DNA of 64,000 nt, from positions 12,028,001 through 12,092,000 of the forward strand of contig CAJFCV020000003.1 in NCBI GenBank assembly GCA_904066235.2, written 5' to 3'. The stretch comes from Bursaphelenchus xylophilus (taxonomy: Eukaryota > Nematoda > Chromadorea > Rhabditida > Aphelenchoididae). This document shows positions 55,082-64,000 of this stretch, piece after piece. Under the pieces are notes generated by a model. That model saw only the letters and a list, made by a program, of their open reading frames with translations. It made no database searches and was not told the origin of the DNA. Position 1 is the stretch's first letter. Each line of letters opens with the position of its first letter. A program made the translations under genes and the position numbers.

Positions 55082-55703
55082 TGCGGCTAAAATTGGACAA
55101 ATTGTTTTAGGCGAAGAAGTCGGATAAAGCAAAAAAAAAATCTTGCAAAACAGCAAAAGAAAATTAGAATGGACCTTGTGGAAGGCATTTTACGTGCAAA
55201 TAAACCAATTCCGGTCGTTGGTTGAGACAACTTCGTCCAGATTCGATCAAAAATCAGAAAAAGAAAAAGCCGAGTGTTTGGACGGAAAATAAAATTTATT
55301 TTTTTTCGTTCGCCCAAACTTCTAACGGAAACTAGACATTCACAGAATGCGGAGTTCAAAACAAACTAGTTTACACTAGCAAAACAACAATATAACGATA
55401 AAATGAGGGGGAAATTCGAGGATCTTGGGTAAAGCTCATGGATAATATAGTGAAGGTTCGCGGAGACGTCACAGAGTCTCAATTTCAATATTATTTGTTC
55501 GTTACAGCATGTTCTAACAAATTAGACATTTAAAAGTGGTATTCAACGAGAGAAACCGTAGCAACAGACATGGAGAATATTCGGACCACTAAAGTAAGGT
55601 GAAATATTGAAATAACTGCCCCAAAAATGCTTCCAAATACCTGCTGAATTAGTCAAATTTTACTAAAAAGCTGGTTATTCTATAATTAGTCGAAATCCGG
55701 GCG

Positions 55704-55709
55704 TTTATT
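55704..55709 (-). terminator. Poly(A) signal of the HAD phosphatase gene
   Basis: AATAAA on the minus strand, 102 bp after the stop at 55811. Confidence 0.5.
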
Positions 55710-55810
55710 GCAATATTTACAGCCTCAAAACAATATATGACACCATGCAGTATCAGCTAACAAAAAACCGTTAAAAGTGGGTTAATATAACCCGAGTTGC
55801 TCAAATTCGA

Positions 55811-57468
55811 TCACGCCGAGGCGCTTCCTGGCTTGTTTGGGCCATTAAATTTGCCCAGAACGACTGGCATGAGTTCTCCGACGTGTTTTAAGAGATGGTC
55901 GGCATGAGGATCAAGTTCATGTCGGTCGCCAACGCCCGACAATACGCCAACAGTGCCGCCAAGTTGGGCCGAACGGCCCATTCCCATGTCCGCCAAGGTG
56001 TCACCGACCATCAAAGCGTCCTAAAATTGCGTCAAATTAATCATATAAAATTATTTTAGATTTCGGATATTATCCATGTTGATTATTGATCATTTCCCTA
56101 TTTCAAAACCTTTTTTATGGTTTCCTTTTCTTCCAAACCGTTTCTCCATTAGGTCTGCATCATAGAAATGCTTTCTCTGTCAGCGAAATATTCGGAAAAC
56201 CCCTCGCTTTCGCCCTGTCACGTGGATAGGGGGTCGATTCAAAGAAAGCGGGGGTTCCCAGACAGCTGATCGCTTGTCTTTGACATTTGTGGTTTTGAAA
56301 CCACCGCAATGACATTAAATTTCCGTGGGTGTGGATATTACGGTCATTTGAAACCGTTTTTTTAAACAAAAAAATCATTATTTTTACCTATCTGACCTAG
56401 TATAATATAAGTGCTTTTCAAGGACTTTCTAAAGGTTATTTCTTCAAACTTTTGACCTCAAAACAACCACAAATCTTCCCTCTTTCTATTCAAACCAAAA
56501 ACATGCTCAGCCTTTTCCATTTTCACAGAAAAAAATCATTTTTCTTCACCCCACCTACTACAATATAACCCATTCCCAAAATTACCTTTGGATCAACTCC
56601 CAAGATTTTGCAAATATTCAAGGCGTTGTGAGGATGTGGTTTTGGCTGAGAGCCAGTGTCATCTCCGCACACAACCAGATCAACATACTGTTCTAGACCA
56701 AAAGATTTCAGCGCCATGATGGTTCCCTGTCTGCTGTCGGCCGTGCAGATGGCAATCTTCACATTGTGGGACTTCAACTCCTGGAACAGGGTCTGCAGGT
56801 CGTGAATCTCTTTGAGAGTCTCGGTTGAGGCGGTGTTGCAGTCCCTGACGTTGGTGTGAACAATTTCTTCGGCCAGCTCTCGACTCACATCATGATCCAC
56901 GAGGAGTTCCACCGTTTTCTGGCGAATCTGCGCCATCGTGCCTTCGGCGAGAAGGCCCGTTTTGACTTTCTGTTCGATGGGGCAGAAGCCCAACAGTTTG
57001 TAGAACTTGTTGGAGAGGTCCAGTTTCGTGGCCTCATTCAGCCGTTGATACGTCTGTTTCGTCCATGGGACCCACATGGAATGGAAGCAGATCAGGGTGC
57101 CGTCTTTGTCGAAGATGACAAGCCCCGCTTTCTTGTCGGTTTTGAACTGTTTTCGGGTCTCTTCGATGGCTTGCGATGGCTTGGAGCGGATGTTTGCTTT
57201 GGGCTGGATTTGGCGGGGCTTCGAGCTGAGGACCGATGTCGAGGCGGTCTGTTCAAATTGGTATTGGGCTGAAAATACAAAACAGTTAGTTATTTCACAT
57301 TTTTCTTGACAAAAATCTCAAATTTTAGAAATTTTTTATATTATCCATGACAAAAATTTCACAAATTTTCTACTTCCAGTAAAACCTACGAATCTGCAAC
57401 AACGACGAGCCTTGTCTGGCCAAGACCACGGGTCTGGCCATCATTTGTAAGCTTCTGGAGAGGCTCAT
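55811..57468 (-). CDS. HAD-superfamily phosphatase, phosphoglycolate phosphatase-like, 323 residues
   Basis: Probable hydrolase of a small phosphorylated metabolite. Exons 57468-57390, 57268-56586 and 56020-55811 join in frame (972 bp). An ATTTCAG five bases before the ATG suggests a trans-splice site. The first ~45 residues are basic and Ser-rich ([20 protein letters not shown]), a likely mitochondrial presequence. HAD motif I is VIFDKDGTL, motif [10 protein letters not shown], the Lys of motif III lies in GSQPKPHP, and motif IV is [10 protein letters not shown]; all four are present, so it should be active. The helical cap lies between motifs I and II. Lys in place of the more usual second residue (DKDGT, not DLDGT) is a known variant. 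It ends 0.73 kb upstream of choline dehydrogenase on the same strand. Exact substrate unknown. Confidence 0.88.
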
Positions 57469-58437
57469 GACTTCTGAAATTATTCAAAATACAATTTGAT
57501 TAATATATAATTTCTAATGTAATCATCGCGCAAAAAAATCAAAGTTTAACTAATAATGAACTGAAACTACACTTTCAAACTGGTTCGCCCGCTTTATACA
57601 TCGTTCTGACCCCGCCCCGAATGATTTTGAGGGGTCTCTTCTTCTTCTTTTTGATTGGAAATTTGGTTCAAAAATCGTTCCGTAATGGAAATTTCTTTGC
57701 AAGAGCCTTTTTGTCAGGGAAAACCGAGCAGAGAACAGCCCGGGAGGAAATTAGAGGACATGGTAAACAAGTCTACACTAGTTGTAAATAATAACCATCC
57801 GAAAAATTATAGTCTGACAAGGGCTCGGCAAAACCTCGTCCCCTGGTTTTATCTTGAAACATATACCATTCGAAAGAGCGTAACAAACTGGTTTAGGATC
57901 ACCTTGAATTAGCTGCTATTATCCACTTACGGGCTGGCTAGCGGGCATTTTTTAAAATTTCCAAGTTGAATTTTGGAACTTTTTGCTTCTGAGACGTGAA
58001 CGAGATCGAATAATCACTTTTCATATAAACATTAGTCATTAATGAGGTTGAACGCTTCAACCCATGTCAAAAAATACAAAAGGTTTTATGAGTTTGAGAC
58101 ATTCAGGTTGATATACTCAATGAGTGATTGCGCGATGTTTTAGGTCCTGTAACTCAAGACAAACGAAGATGTTCCAAGCATGTAAGATGTTTTCAGACTC
58201 AATTTTTACGTACTTTCCGTTAGCAGGAATTCCTAGTAAAAATATGAAAGACCTCGAAAGTTTCAACCACCCAGGATGTCCCACTACAAGGTCAAAGAGG
58301 CCAAAATAAAAAAAAAACGAAAAAGTTGTAGTTTTTTCTTTTAAAATGGACCTGAGTATTCACAAAAGTCTAGTCCAAAATTAAATATAACTTTCTGACT
58401 CTATTTGTTCCATACTAGCCAGAAAAATAAAAAAGTT

Positions 58438-58507
58438 CAAAAGAGGATTCGAACCCGCTTCGCAGGCTTGAGCAGCGCCTTTCCCCACTAGGCCACTGAA
58501 GCACTTC
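58438..58507 (-). tRNA. tRNA-Leu(CAA)-like pseudogene or SINE head
   Basis: On the minus strand an A box (TGGCCTAGTGG) and a B box (GGTTCGAATCC) are at tRNA spacing. A 7-nt loop CTCAAGC reads U33 and anticodon CAA on a stem with one mismatch. The acceptor stem and T stem do not pair well and the long variable arm of leucine tRNA is absent, so it is probably a tRNA-derived sequence, not a working tRNA. Confidence 0.4.
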
Positions 58508-58710
58508 TTCGGTTTGCTTTTGAAACCGATCGCGTTTGTTTTCTCAAAAGAAGGGTGAGACTAACCTAGAACTAAAAAATTCTCGCTAGCCAGCGCGAAA
58601 GTGGATAATAGCAGCTAATAAAAGTCGCTTCTAGACCAGTTTTTTACGCTCTTTCAAATGGTATATGTTTCAAGAAAAAACCAGGGGACGAGGTTTTGCC
58701 GAGCCCTTGT

Positions 58711-59064
58711 GAGATTTGAGTGTGATGATTTTTTAGGAGGCCAAAGAGGGGCACCTCAAAAATTTCATCGGCTTGATTTTGATTAGACATGGCACAAATT
58801 CGGATTGAAATTTTGCAGGAGACGTGCGGGATTTTTAGCTCGCGCTTTGCAGAAATCGCCTTGATTTGGTGAATTTGTGAGCTAACACAAAAAGAACCCT
58901 CAAATTATAAATCAAGACGGTTTCTACAAAGCGCGAGCTAAAAATCTCGCAAGTCTCTTACAAAATTTCAATCTGAATTTGTGCCATGTCTAATCAAAAT
59001 CAAAGCATTGAAATTTTTGGGTAGCACTTATTGACCTCCTAAAAAATCACAAAACTCAAATCTC
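58711..59064. mobile_element. 354-bp MITE nested in the TIR element right arm
   Basis: Ends GAGATTTGAGT / ACTCAAATCTC, inverted; the inner part holds CTCGCGCTTTGC as in family B, but the ends differ. The intact left arm of the host shows the empty site. Confidence 0.7.
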
Positions 59065-59195
59065 AGGCTATAATTTTTCGTATAGTTATTACTTTCAGCA
59101 AGTGTAGACTTGTTTACACGTCCTCTGATTTCCTCCTAAAGTGTTCTCTGTTCGGTTTCCCCGACAAAAAAGCTGTTCCAAAGAAATTTCCATTA

Positions 59196-60390
59196 GGATA
59201 AACCATGTCTAGACAATGTCTCCTAGAAATCGTTAATCTAGTAAATCAAAAGACAAGACAAGTTTCATCAATGCATTTATCACTTCCTCTTTGTACAATG
59301 ACTACACTACAAACCCGAGAGAGACATGACGTAAACACGGGGTTTCCTGACAAACAACAATTCACGGGAACTCGGAAATTTCCATTTCGAAAACGTTCCC
59401 AAGAAGAACAAGCTTTGTTCTATCTACGAATTTTTATTATCAAGAATTTTTCGGGGAGGCAAATTACAGGCTAAAATTAGCGCGGAATTTAATCTTTCTA
59501 CGCATAAATTGATGGAAACACTTTTTTTGAAGGTGAATAGACCTGATAATTGCAACAAAACACAACCAAATTTCTTGTAGAGAAAATTATCTTTAACGTT
59601 CTCACATGCAAAATTCCGTCCCTACTTCTGGCCCACAAAAATCTAACTTTTCGATGACTTTACAAAAAATTGTGAAGGCTATAATCCCTTGATTACTCCA
59701 AACAACGGAAAGACCAAAGTTTTCCCAGCTCAAAAAACAAGCAAGTATCAAAAAAAGAAGAAGCTGGAACCTATTTTCAACAAACAGAGTAACAAACAAG
59801 AGATTTACGAGATTGAGTGCAAAGTCAAAAATAAATTTTTTTGTCCGTTTCGACTTCGGTCCCATCTACCGTATGCCGGAAAATGCATAAACATAAACAG
59901 AGGGCCGTAAACAGCAGTTCTTGGCCTCCAAATAAAACTTGTTCAACTTAAAAATTTTAGGGCAAGAAAAATAAACCTTTTCTTTTCGCTTTCAAATTCA
60001 GCATTCTAGTCATAATTCGACTTATTTCCCTTATTATTTTTTTTCATTTCCAATGCAAACATAAAAAAATAGGAAGAAGCCCTACCAACGTCTGTCTGGC
60101 CAATAAATTTTTGGCACCACTAAAAATTTCTCATTTCCATGTCCTTTCGGAAGATCCACGAGCACCGGGAGATCCCTTCAGCATAAAAAATCGAACCCTC
60201 ACAGCGAAAGGGTTCACAAATCCATGGCCAATATCAATTGCAATCCATCAACCCACACCCACCTGTGACATGACAAGGACGTCAGAACGCAAGAACGAAC
60301 TATGAGCTCAGATTGGAAAGAAAGAACAAAGAAGTAACACAGAACATCGACTATCGAGGAAATACCGAAACGAGAAAAGTGATATCAATT
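59196..60390. other. Unassigned sequence
   Basis: No gene model could be built on either strand and no recognised repeat. Confidence 0.4.
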
Positions 60391-60394
60391 TTGA

Positions 60395-61440
60395 ACGCTT
60401 GGCCTGCGATAATTTTTGATATCCAACTGGTGGTTAGCTGGATGTCGTTTCCGGCGTTTTTTTGGAAAAGATTGAGCTGTAACAGGGATAATCTTGACCT
60501 TATAGTCTGTAATTTGTCTTCTGTATCTTCAGGGGTCGTCCAAAGCTTAACAATATTTGCATTAAAAACATGACGTTACGCCCCAAATGTTTATTTCGAA
60601 AATCTTTGTTTACGGTAGGTTGAAAAGTGATATCAATTTTGAACTCTTGACATGCCATAAATCGTCCAATTTTAGTTTATGTTGGGCGAAAAAAACGTTA
60701 AATGAGCGGGTTCAAAGTCTTGCTTGTACTCTGAATTTCCGAAATGGATTATTGAAGTTTTGGGACGTTTTACGAAGGTTTGGAAATAGTTCGAGAAAAG
60801 ACAAGTCCATTCCACCATCTCCAAGACAATTTTAATTGTCTACCGTGGCTGGGAAAGTTAGGTGCAGGCTTCTGAAAATCGCATAGAAAAATTTTCTAGT
60901 TTGAACTTTCTTAACCTGAGAAAATACAAACTAAAAAAATGTCCTATGCAACTTTCAAAAGCCTACACCCAGCTTTCCCAGCTCCGGAGAACAATTTAAA
61001 ATCTTTCGGGGATGTCGAGTGGAATGGACTTGTTTTTCCTCAATATATTTCCAAACCTTCATACACATCCATAAAGCTTCAATAATCCATCGGAAATTCA
61101 AATAACGAACAGATCTTTGAACACATTCATTTAACCCTTAATTTTCGCCCACATAAACGCAAATTGAAATATTTACGACTTGTCAAGACTTCAAAATTGG
61201 TATCACTTTTCAACCTACAGTAAACAAACATTTTCGAAATAAACATTTCGGCTAACGTCATGTTATTAGTGCAAATATTGATAAGCTTCGGACGACCCCT
61301 GAAGATACAGAAAAACAAATTACAGACTATAAGGTCAAGATTACCCCTATTACAGCTCAATCCTTTACAAAAAAACGCCGGAAAAGATATCCAGCCAACC
61401 ACAAGTTTTATATCAAAAGGCACTGCAGGCTGTGGTTCCT
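60395..61440. mobile_element. 1.05 kb fold-back element
   Basis: 60395-60895 and 60935-61440 are diverged inverted copies (for example GACCTTATAGTCTGTAATTTG against its complement near 61320). No coding capacity; centre AT-rich. Confidence 0.7.
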
Positions 61441-61904
61441 TGGCAATATCTTTTGGCATCAGGAGCTAATGGATCTCTGTTTCCACTGGTTTTCAAAATC
61501 TTTATCAAACCGTCTCGGCTGTCAGAATACACCAAAAACTGGCATCCCAAAAATACAAGACATTTCAAGCTTTATTTTACGCCAAAATCGAATGCATCCC
61601 AAAAGCGCGGCCAAATCCGTGCCAATAATAAATAATAATCACCCGTAGCCCACCGTTTTCCCATGTAAAAACGACAAAGCATTGAAAAAAGCGCCCTATT
61701 TCAAGGCCGGGGCTTCCCCCGTCCTCGAAATGGGGGCCTTGAGTCAGACAAATGTGCCTGCCTCTTCGTAAAACGCACTCTTTCCGCCGTCCACCAGGAC
61801 CGAGGGAAAGAGAGCGTTTCGGGAACGTTGAAAACGGCCAGATTTTGAAATAACCGTGGACACATAAAATTTTGTGTCTTTTTTGCGGTCTTCGCAATGA
61901 ATAA

Positions 61905-62512
61905 TCACAGGGGACCGACCTTTGAAAATCACTTTACAAAGAGATGAAATTTTTGTAATCTTTGGTGATCAATAAAGCCGTGGAATTAGTGGGATCTCGT
62001 GAAGATCTTATCATTTCAAATTTAAGAGATTAAAACGACAAAAACTACTTCAAAATATAAAAAATAAGTTGTTCGCTACTTTACAGTGGCGGACCTGATC
62101 CAGTGGCAAAAAACGTACCATTTTGCATCCGGGAAGTATCAAAAAATGTGGCAAAATGCTTCCCTCTCCTCGTGAAAAAACCGTTTTGAAGGGGCTCCCT
62201 CACAAAAAAAGCGGGCGCGCTTTTGAAATCGGAGTTTTTTCACTTGCAGAGGGAGGTATTTTGCTACATTTTTTTATATTCCCGGATGCAAAATGGTACT
62301 TTTTTGTCACTGGATCAGGTCCGCCACCGTAAAGTAAGGAAAATTTTATAAGGTTTTTATATTTTGAAGTAGTTTTTGTCGTTTTAATCTCTTAAATTTG
62401 CAATGATAAGATCTTCATGAGATCCCACTAATCCCACGACTTTATTGCTCGTCAAATATTACAAAATTTCTTCTCTTTGTAAAGTGATTTTTAAAGGTCG
62501 GCCCCCTGTGAG
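61905..62512. mobile_element. 0.6 kb palindrome with a family C element at its centre
   Basis: Arms GGGGACCGACCTTTGAAAAT... (61908-62083) and their complement (62330-62510) are near-identical; the family C element occupies the middle, as at 50411-51053, but with a different arm sequence. Confidence 0.75.
62084..62329. mobile_element. Family C element, TA duplication
   Basis: CAGTGGCGGACCTGATCCAG start and GGTCCGCCACCG end; 246 bp. Confidence 0.8.
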
Positions 62513-62519
62513 GTCCGTC

Positions 62520-63423
62520 ACTGTAACTCTACAAGATAAAATTTTTTGCCCAAATCCTGGTTTCTGCAAACCGCAATCAAAAAAATTTTTGTAAATTGGG
62601 GCCATGACATTAGCCACCCAAAGAACTCTCAATTTTTTTAAAGTCTGCAACGTTTTGCAACCTTTTCCAGCAATATTACACAAGCCTCTCCAAAGTTTCA
62701 ACCCTTTATCACAAAGAGCTTTCGCTCTCTTACTCCCTGACCTTCTGATTTCGACGAAATCGATGAAAAGTCAAAAATTCATGATCAAATAAACACCAAT
62801 TGCACTTTCAGAGTTCAGTCTTGGTGCATCCTTTGGCAAAAAAAACTTGATAAACAACAAAAAAAATACATCATCAATAACAAATTAAAATCACAGTTAT
62901 CAAAAACAAAACCTAAATCACAGCGGCGCGTACTTGGAACCGTTCTACTGTACTTTTGTGACTTTTGACCAGACAAAATGCGCTTGAAATCGGGAAAAGT
63001 TTAAAAAATAAGTATTTCAAGGGCACAAACCCGTGACAAAAAAGAAAAATTATATTGCATCAGCCTGAAAATATAATAAAATTTATTAAAACCTCAAAAA
63101 AATCGAGAAACAGAAATAAAAATTATATTATCCATGACATGGATAATATAATTTTCAGAGATAAAAGTGACGAAACAATATGATTTTGGGAGATCTGAAT
63201 AACCCGAATTTGAGATTGCAGGAATAAAAAACAAATTTCTGACCAAAATCTATGTTATCCATGAAATGGATGACATCAATTTTTGTCATGAATAAGGTGA
63301 AATAATTGAGATTTTTGGAATAAAAAACCAAAAAGGCTTAATTTAGAACTTCCTGCAAAAAAAATACCAGCAATTTTGTAGTAGGCAAACAAAATATTTC
63401 AAAAAATATCGGACCCCAAAAAA
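62520..63423. other. 3' flank of the membrane-protein gene
   Basis: No gene seen. A palindrome with 17-bp arms (AAATTATATTATCCATG and complement, one central base) is at about 63121-63156; related CATGGATAATATA words occur elsewhere in the right part of the window (53245, 55440). Confidence 0.4.
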
Positions 63424-63947
63424 TTAAACTTTAGCCAACAATGGGTTATTCTTGAACGGGGAAGAGACGCTACGGTTGAGGAGCTCGGCGGGTTCGGTCA
63501 ACAACTTGTAGAATTTGATGTGAAGAGCGGCCAAAGCTCCACTGATAATGGCCGAAATCAAAGAAATGAAGAAAACCTCGGGAAACCGGAAGGGATATAG
63601 GTAACGCTTGCTAGCCAAGTTTAAGAAGATAATCGATGCAGCCAAAATCAAATTGAGCGTGCAAGCGAACAACTGAAATATTATTTTAACCTTATTCTAA
63701 ATAAAAAATCTCAAATTTTCTATGAAAAAACAGCAAAAACATTTTCAAAACTCACCATCAAATAAATGAAGCCTTCCTTTTTATGGCCAATGAAAGCTTT
63801 CCACTCGTAAATGCATAAAATCCCGATCATGTACCAGAATAAGAACATACGAGTAGCGGAATCTTCCCCATGAAACTGAACCGGAATGACAGCAAAATTG
63901 GCGAAAACCAGAAGAAGAGCGAGTACTGTGCAGACATACCCGAGAAT
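63424..63947 (-). CDS. Multi-spanning membrane protein, C-terminal 146 residues (partial)
   Basis: Exon 63947-63756 (64 codons, after a TTATTTTCAG acceptor) and final exon 63672-63424 (82 codons and TAA) join in phase 0 across an 83-bp intron. At least four hydrophobic spans: ILGYVCTVLALLLVFANFAV, FLFWYMIGILCIYEW, LFACTLNLILAASIIFLNL and VFFISLISAIISGALAALHI. The four-helix pattern with short loops resembles small tetraspan (MARVEL-like) proteins, but no signature proves it. Earlier exons lie beyond the window edge. Confidence 0.75.
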
Positions 63948-64000
63948 CTGAAAATAAGACAATAAAATTTAAAAAATGGATTTTATTCATGATAATTTTG

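Larger units (their letters stand above)
57683..59195. mobile_element. 1.5 kb TIR element carrying a tRNA-like segment and a nested MITE
   Basis: Arms TAATGGAAATTTCTTTG... (57683-57960) pair with 58590-58710 plus 59065-59195. TA flanks fit a mariner-type duplication. No transposase frame. The right arm is split by an insert at 58711-59064. Confidence 0.75.

Noticed and set aside
58438..58507. A functional leucine tRNA gene
   Set aside because: Acceptor and T stems pair poorly and no long variable arm is present; reported only as tRNA-like.
60313..61459. Similar peptides on opposite strands (86 and 110 codons)
   Set aside because: They are the two arms of the fold-back element read in opposite directions; both are broken by stops outside a short stretch.

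Overview
The window looks like nuclear DNA of a nematode, probably a rhabditid. The evidence is short introns with TTTTCAG-type acceptors, acceptors just upstream of start codons that resemble trans-splice sites, and nematode-like proteins (a PEPT/SLC15 peptide transporter, a fukutin/LicD-like protein, choline dehydrogenase). The genus is not determinable by eye. All gene models were built from splice sites and reading frame; each model whose two ends are both visible in the window sums to a multiple of three.

Layout. 1-1333 (+): C-terminal part of a coiled-coil/proline-rich protein. 2242-3921 (-): small secreted Cys-rich protein with three exons and a 1.1 kb fold-back element in its last intron. 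3964-4224 (-): doubtful small gene. 5477-13762 (+): ten-exon PEPT-type proton/oligopeptide transporter whose introns are full of miniature elements. 13761-19575: a 5.8 kb element inserted exactly at the transporter stop codon, with inverted ~0.8 kb arms and one 1344-codon ORF reading Gag, envelope glycoprotein, aspartic protease, with no reverse transcriptase or integrase. 19.7-25.6 kb: dense repeats. 25755-29839 (+): fukutin-like protein. 32021-39244 (-): a 192-residue two-exon protein whose single 6.6 kb intron is almost entirely palindromic repeats. 39.3-51.7 kb: gene-poor repeat territory. 51746-55081 (-): choline dehydrogenase, 8 exons. 55811-57468 (-): HAD-type phosphatase with a likely mitochondrial presequence. 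57.6-62.6 kb: three large fold-back elements. 63424-63947 (-): C-terminal two exons of a multi-spanning membrane protein.

Repeats dominate. Family A: 60-390 bp MITEs ending TCAGTCTGTCGGG with TA target duplication (about 38 full or partial copies, often nested). Family B: Harbinger-like MITEs ending CARGGGAAGTAC, TTA duplication. Family C: CAGTGRSGGACC ends, TA duplication. Family D: inverted-repeat elements filled with a 9-bp dyad GCACNGTGC, in places phased at 21 or 32-33 bp. Family E: 48-bp tandem repeats between inverted ends. Family F: hAT-like, ends TARGCATGG, perfect 8-bp duplications at all three copies.

The metabolic genes do not form an obvious pathway; the phosphatase and choline dehydrogenase share a strand and likely mitochondrial location. 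The most unusual parts are the Gag-Env-protease element with inverted arms and the helically phased dyad arrays.
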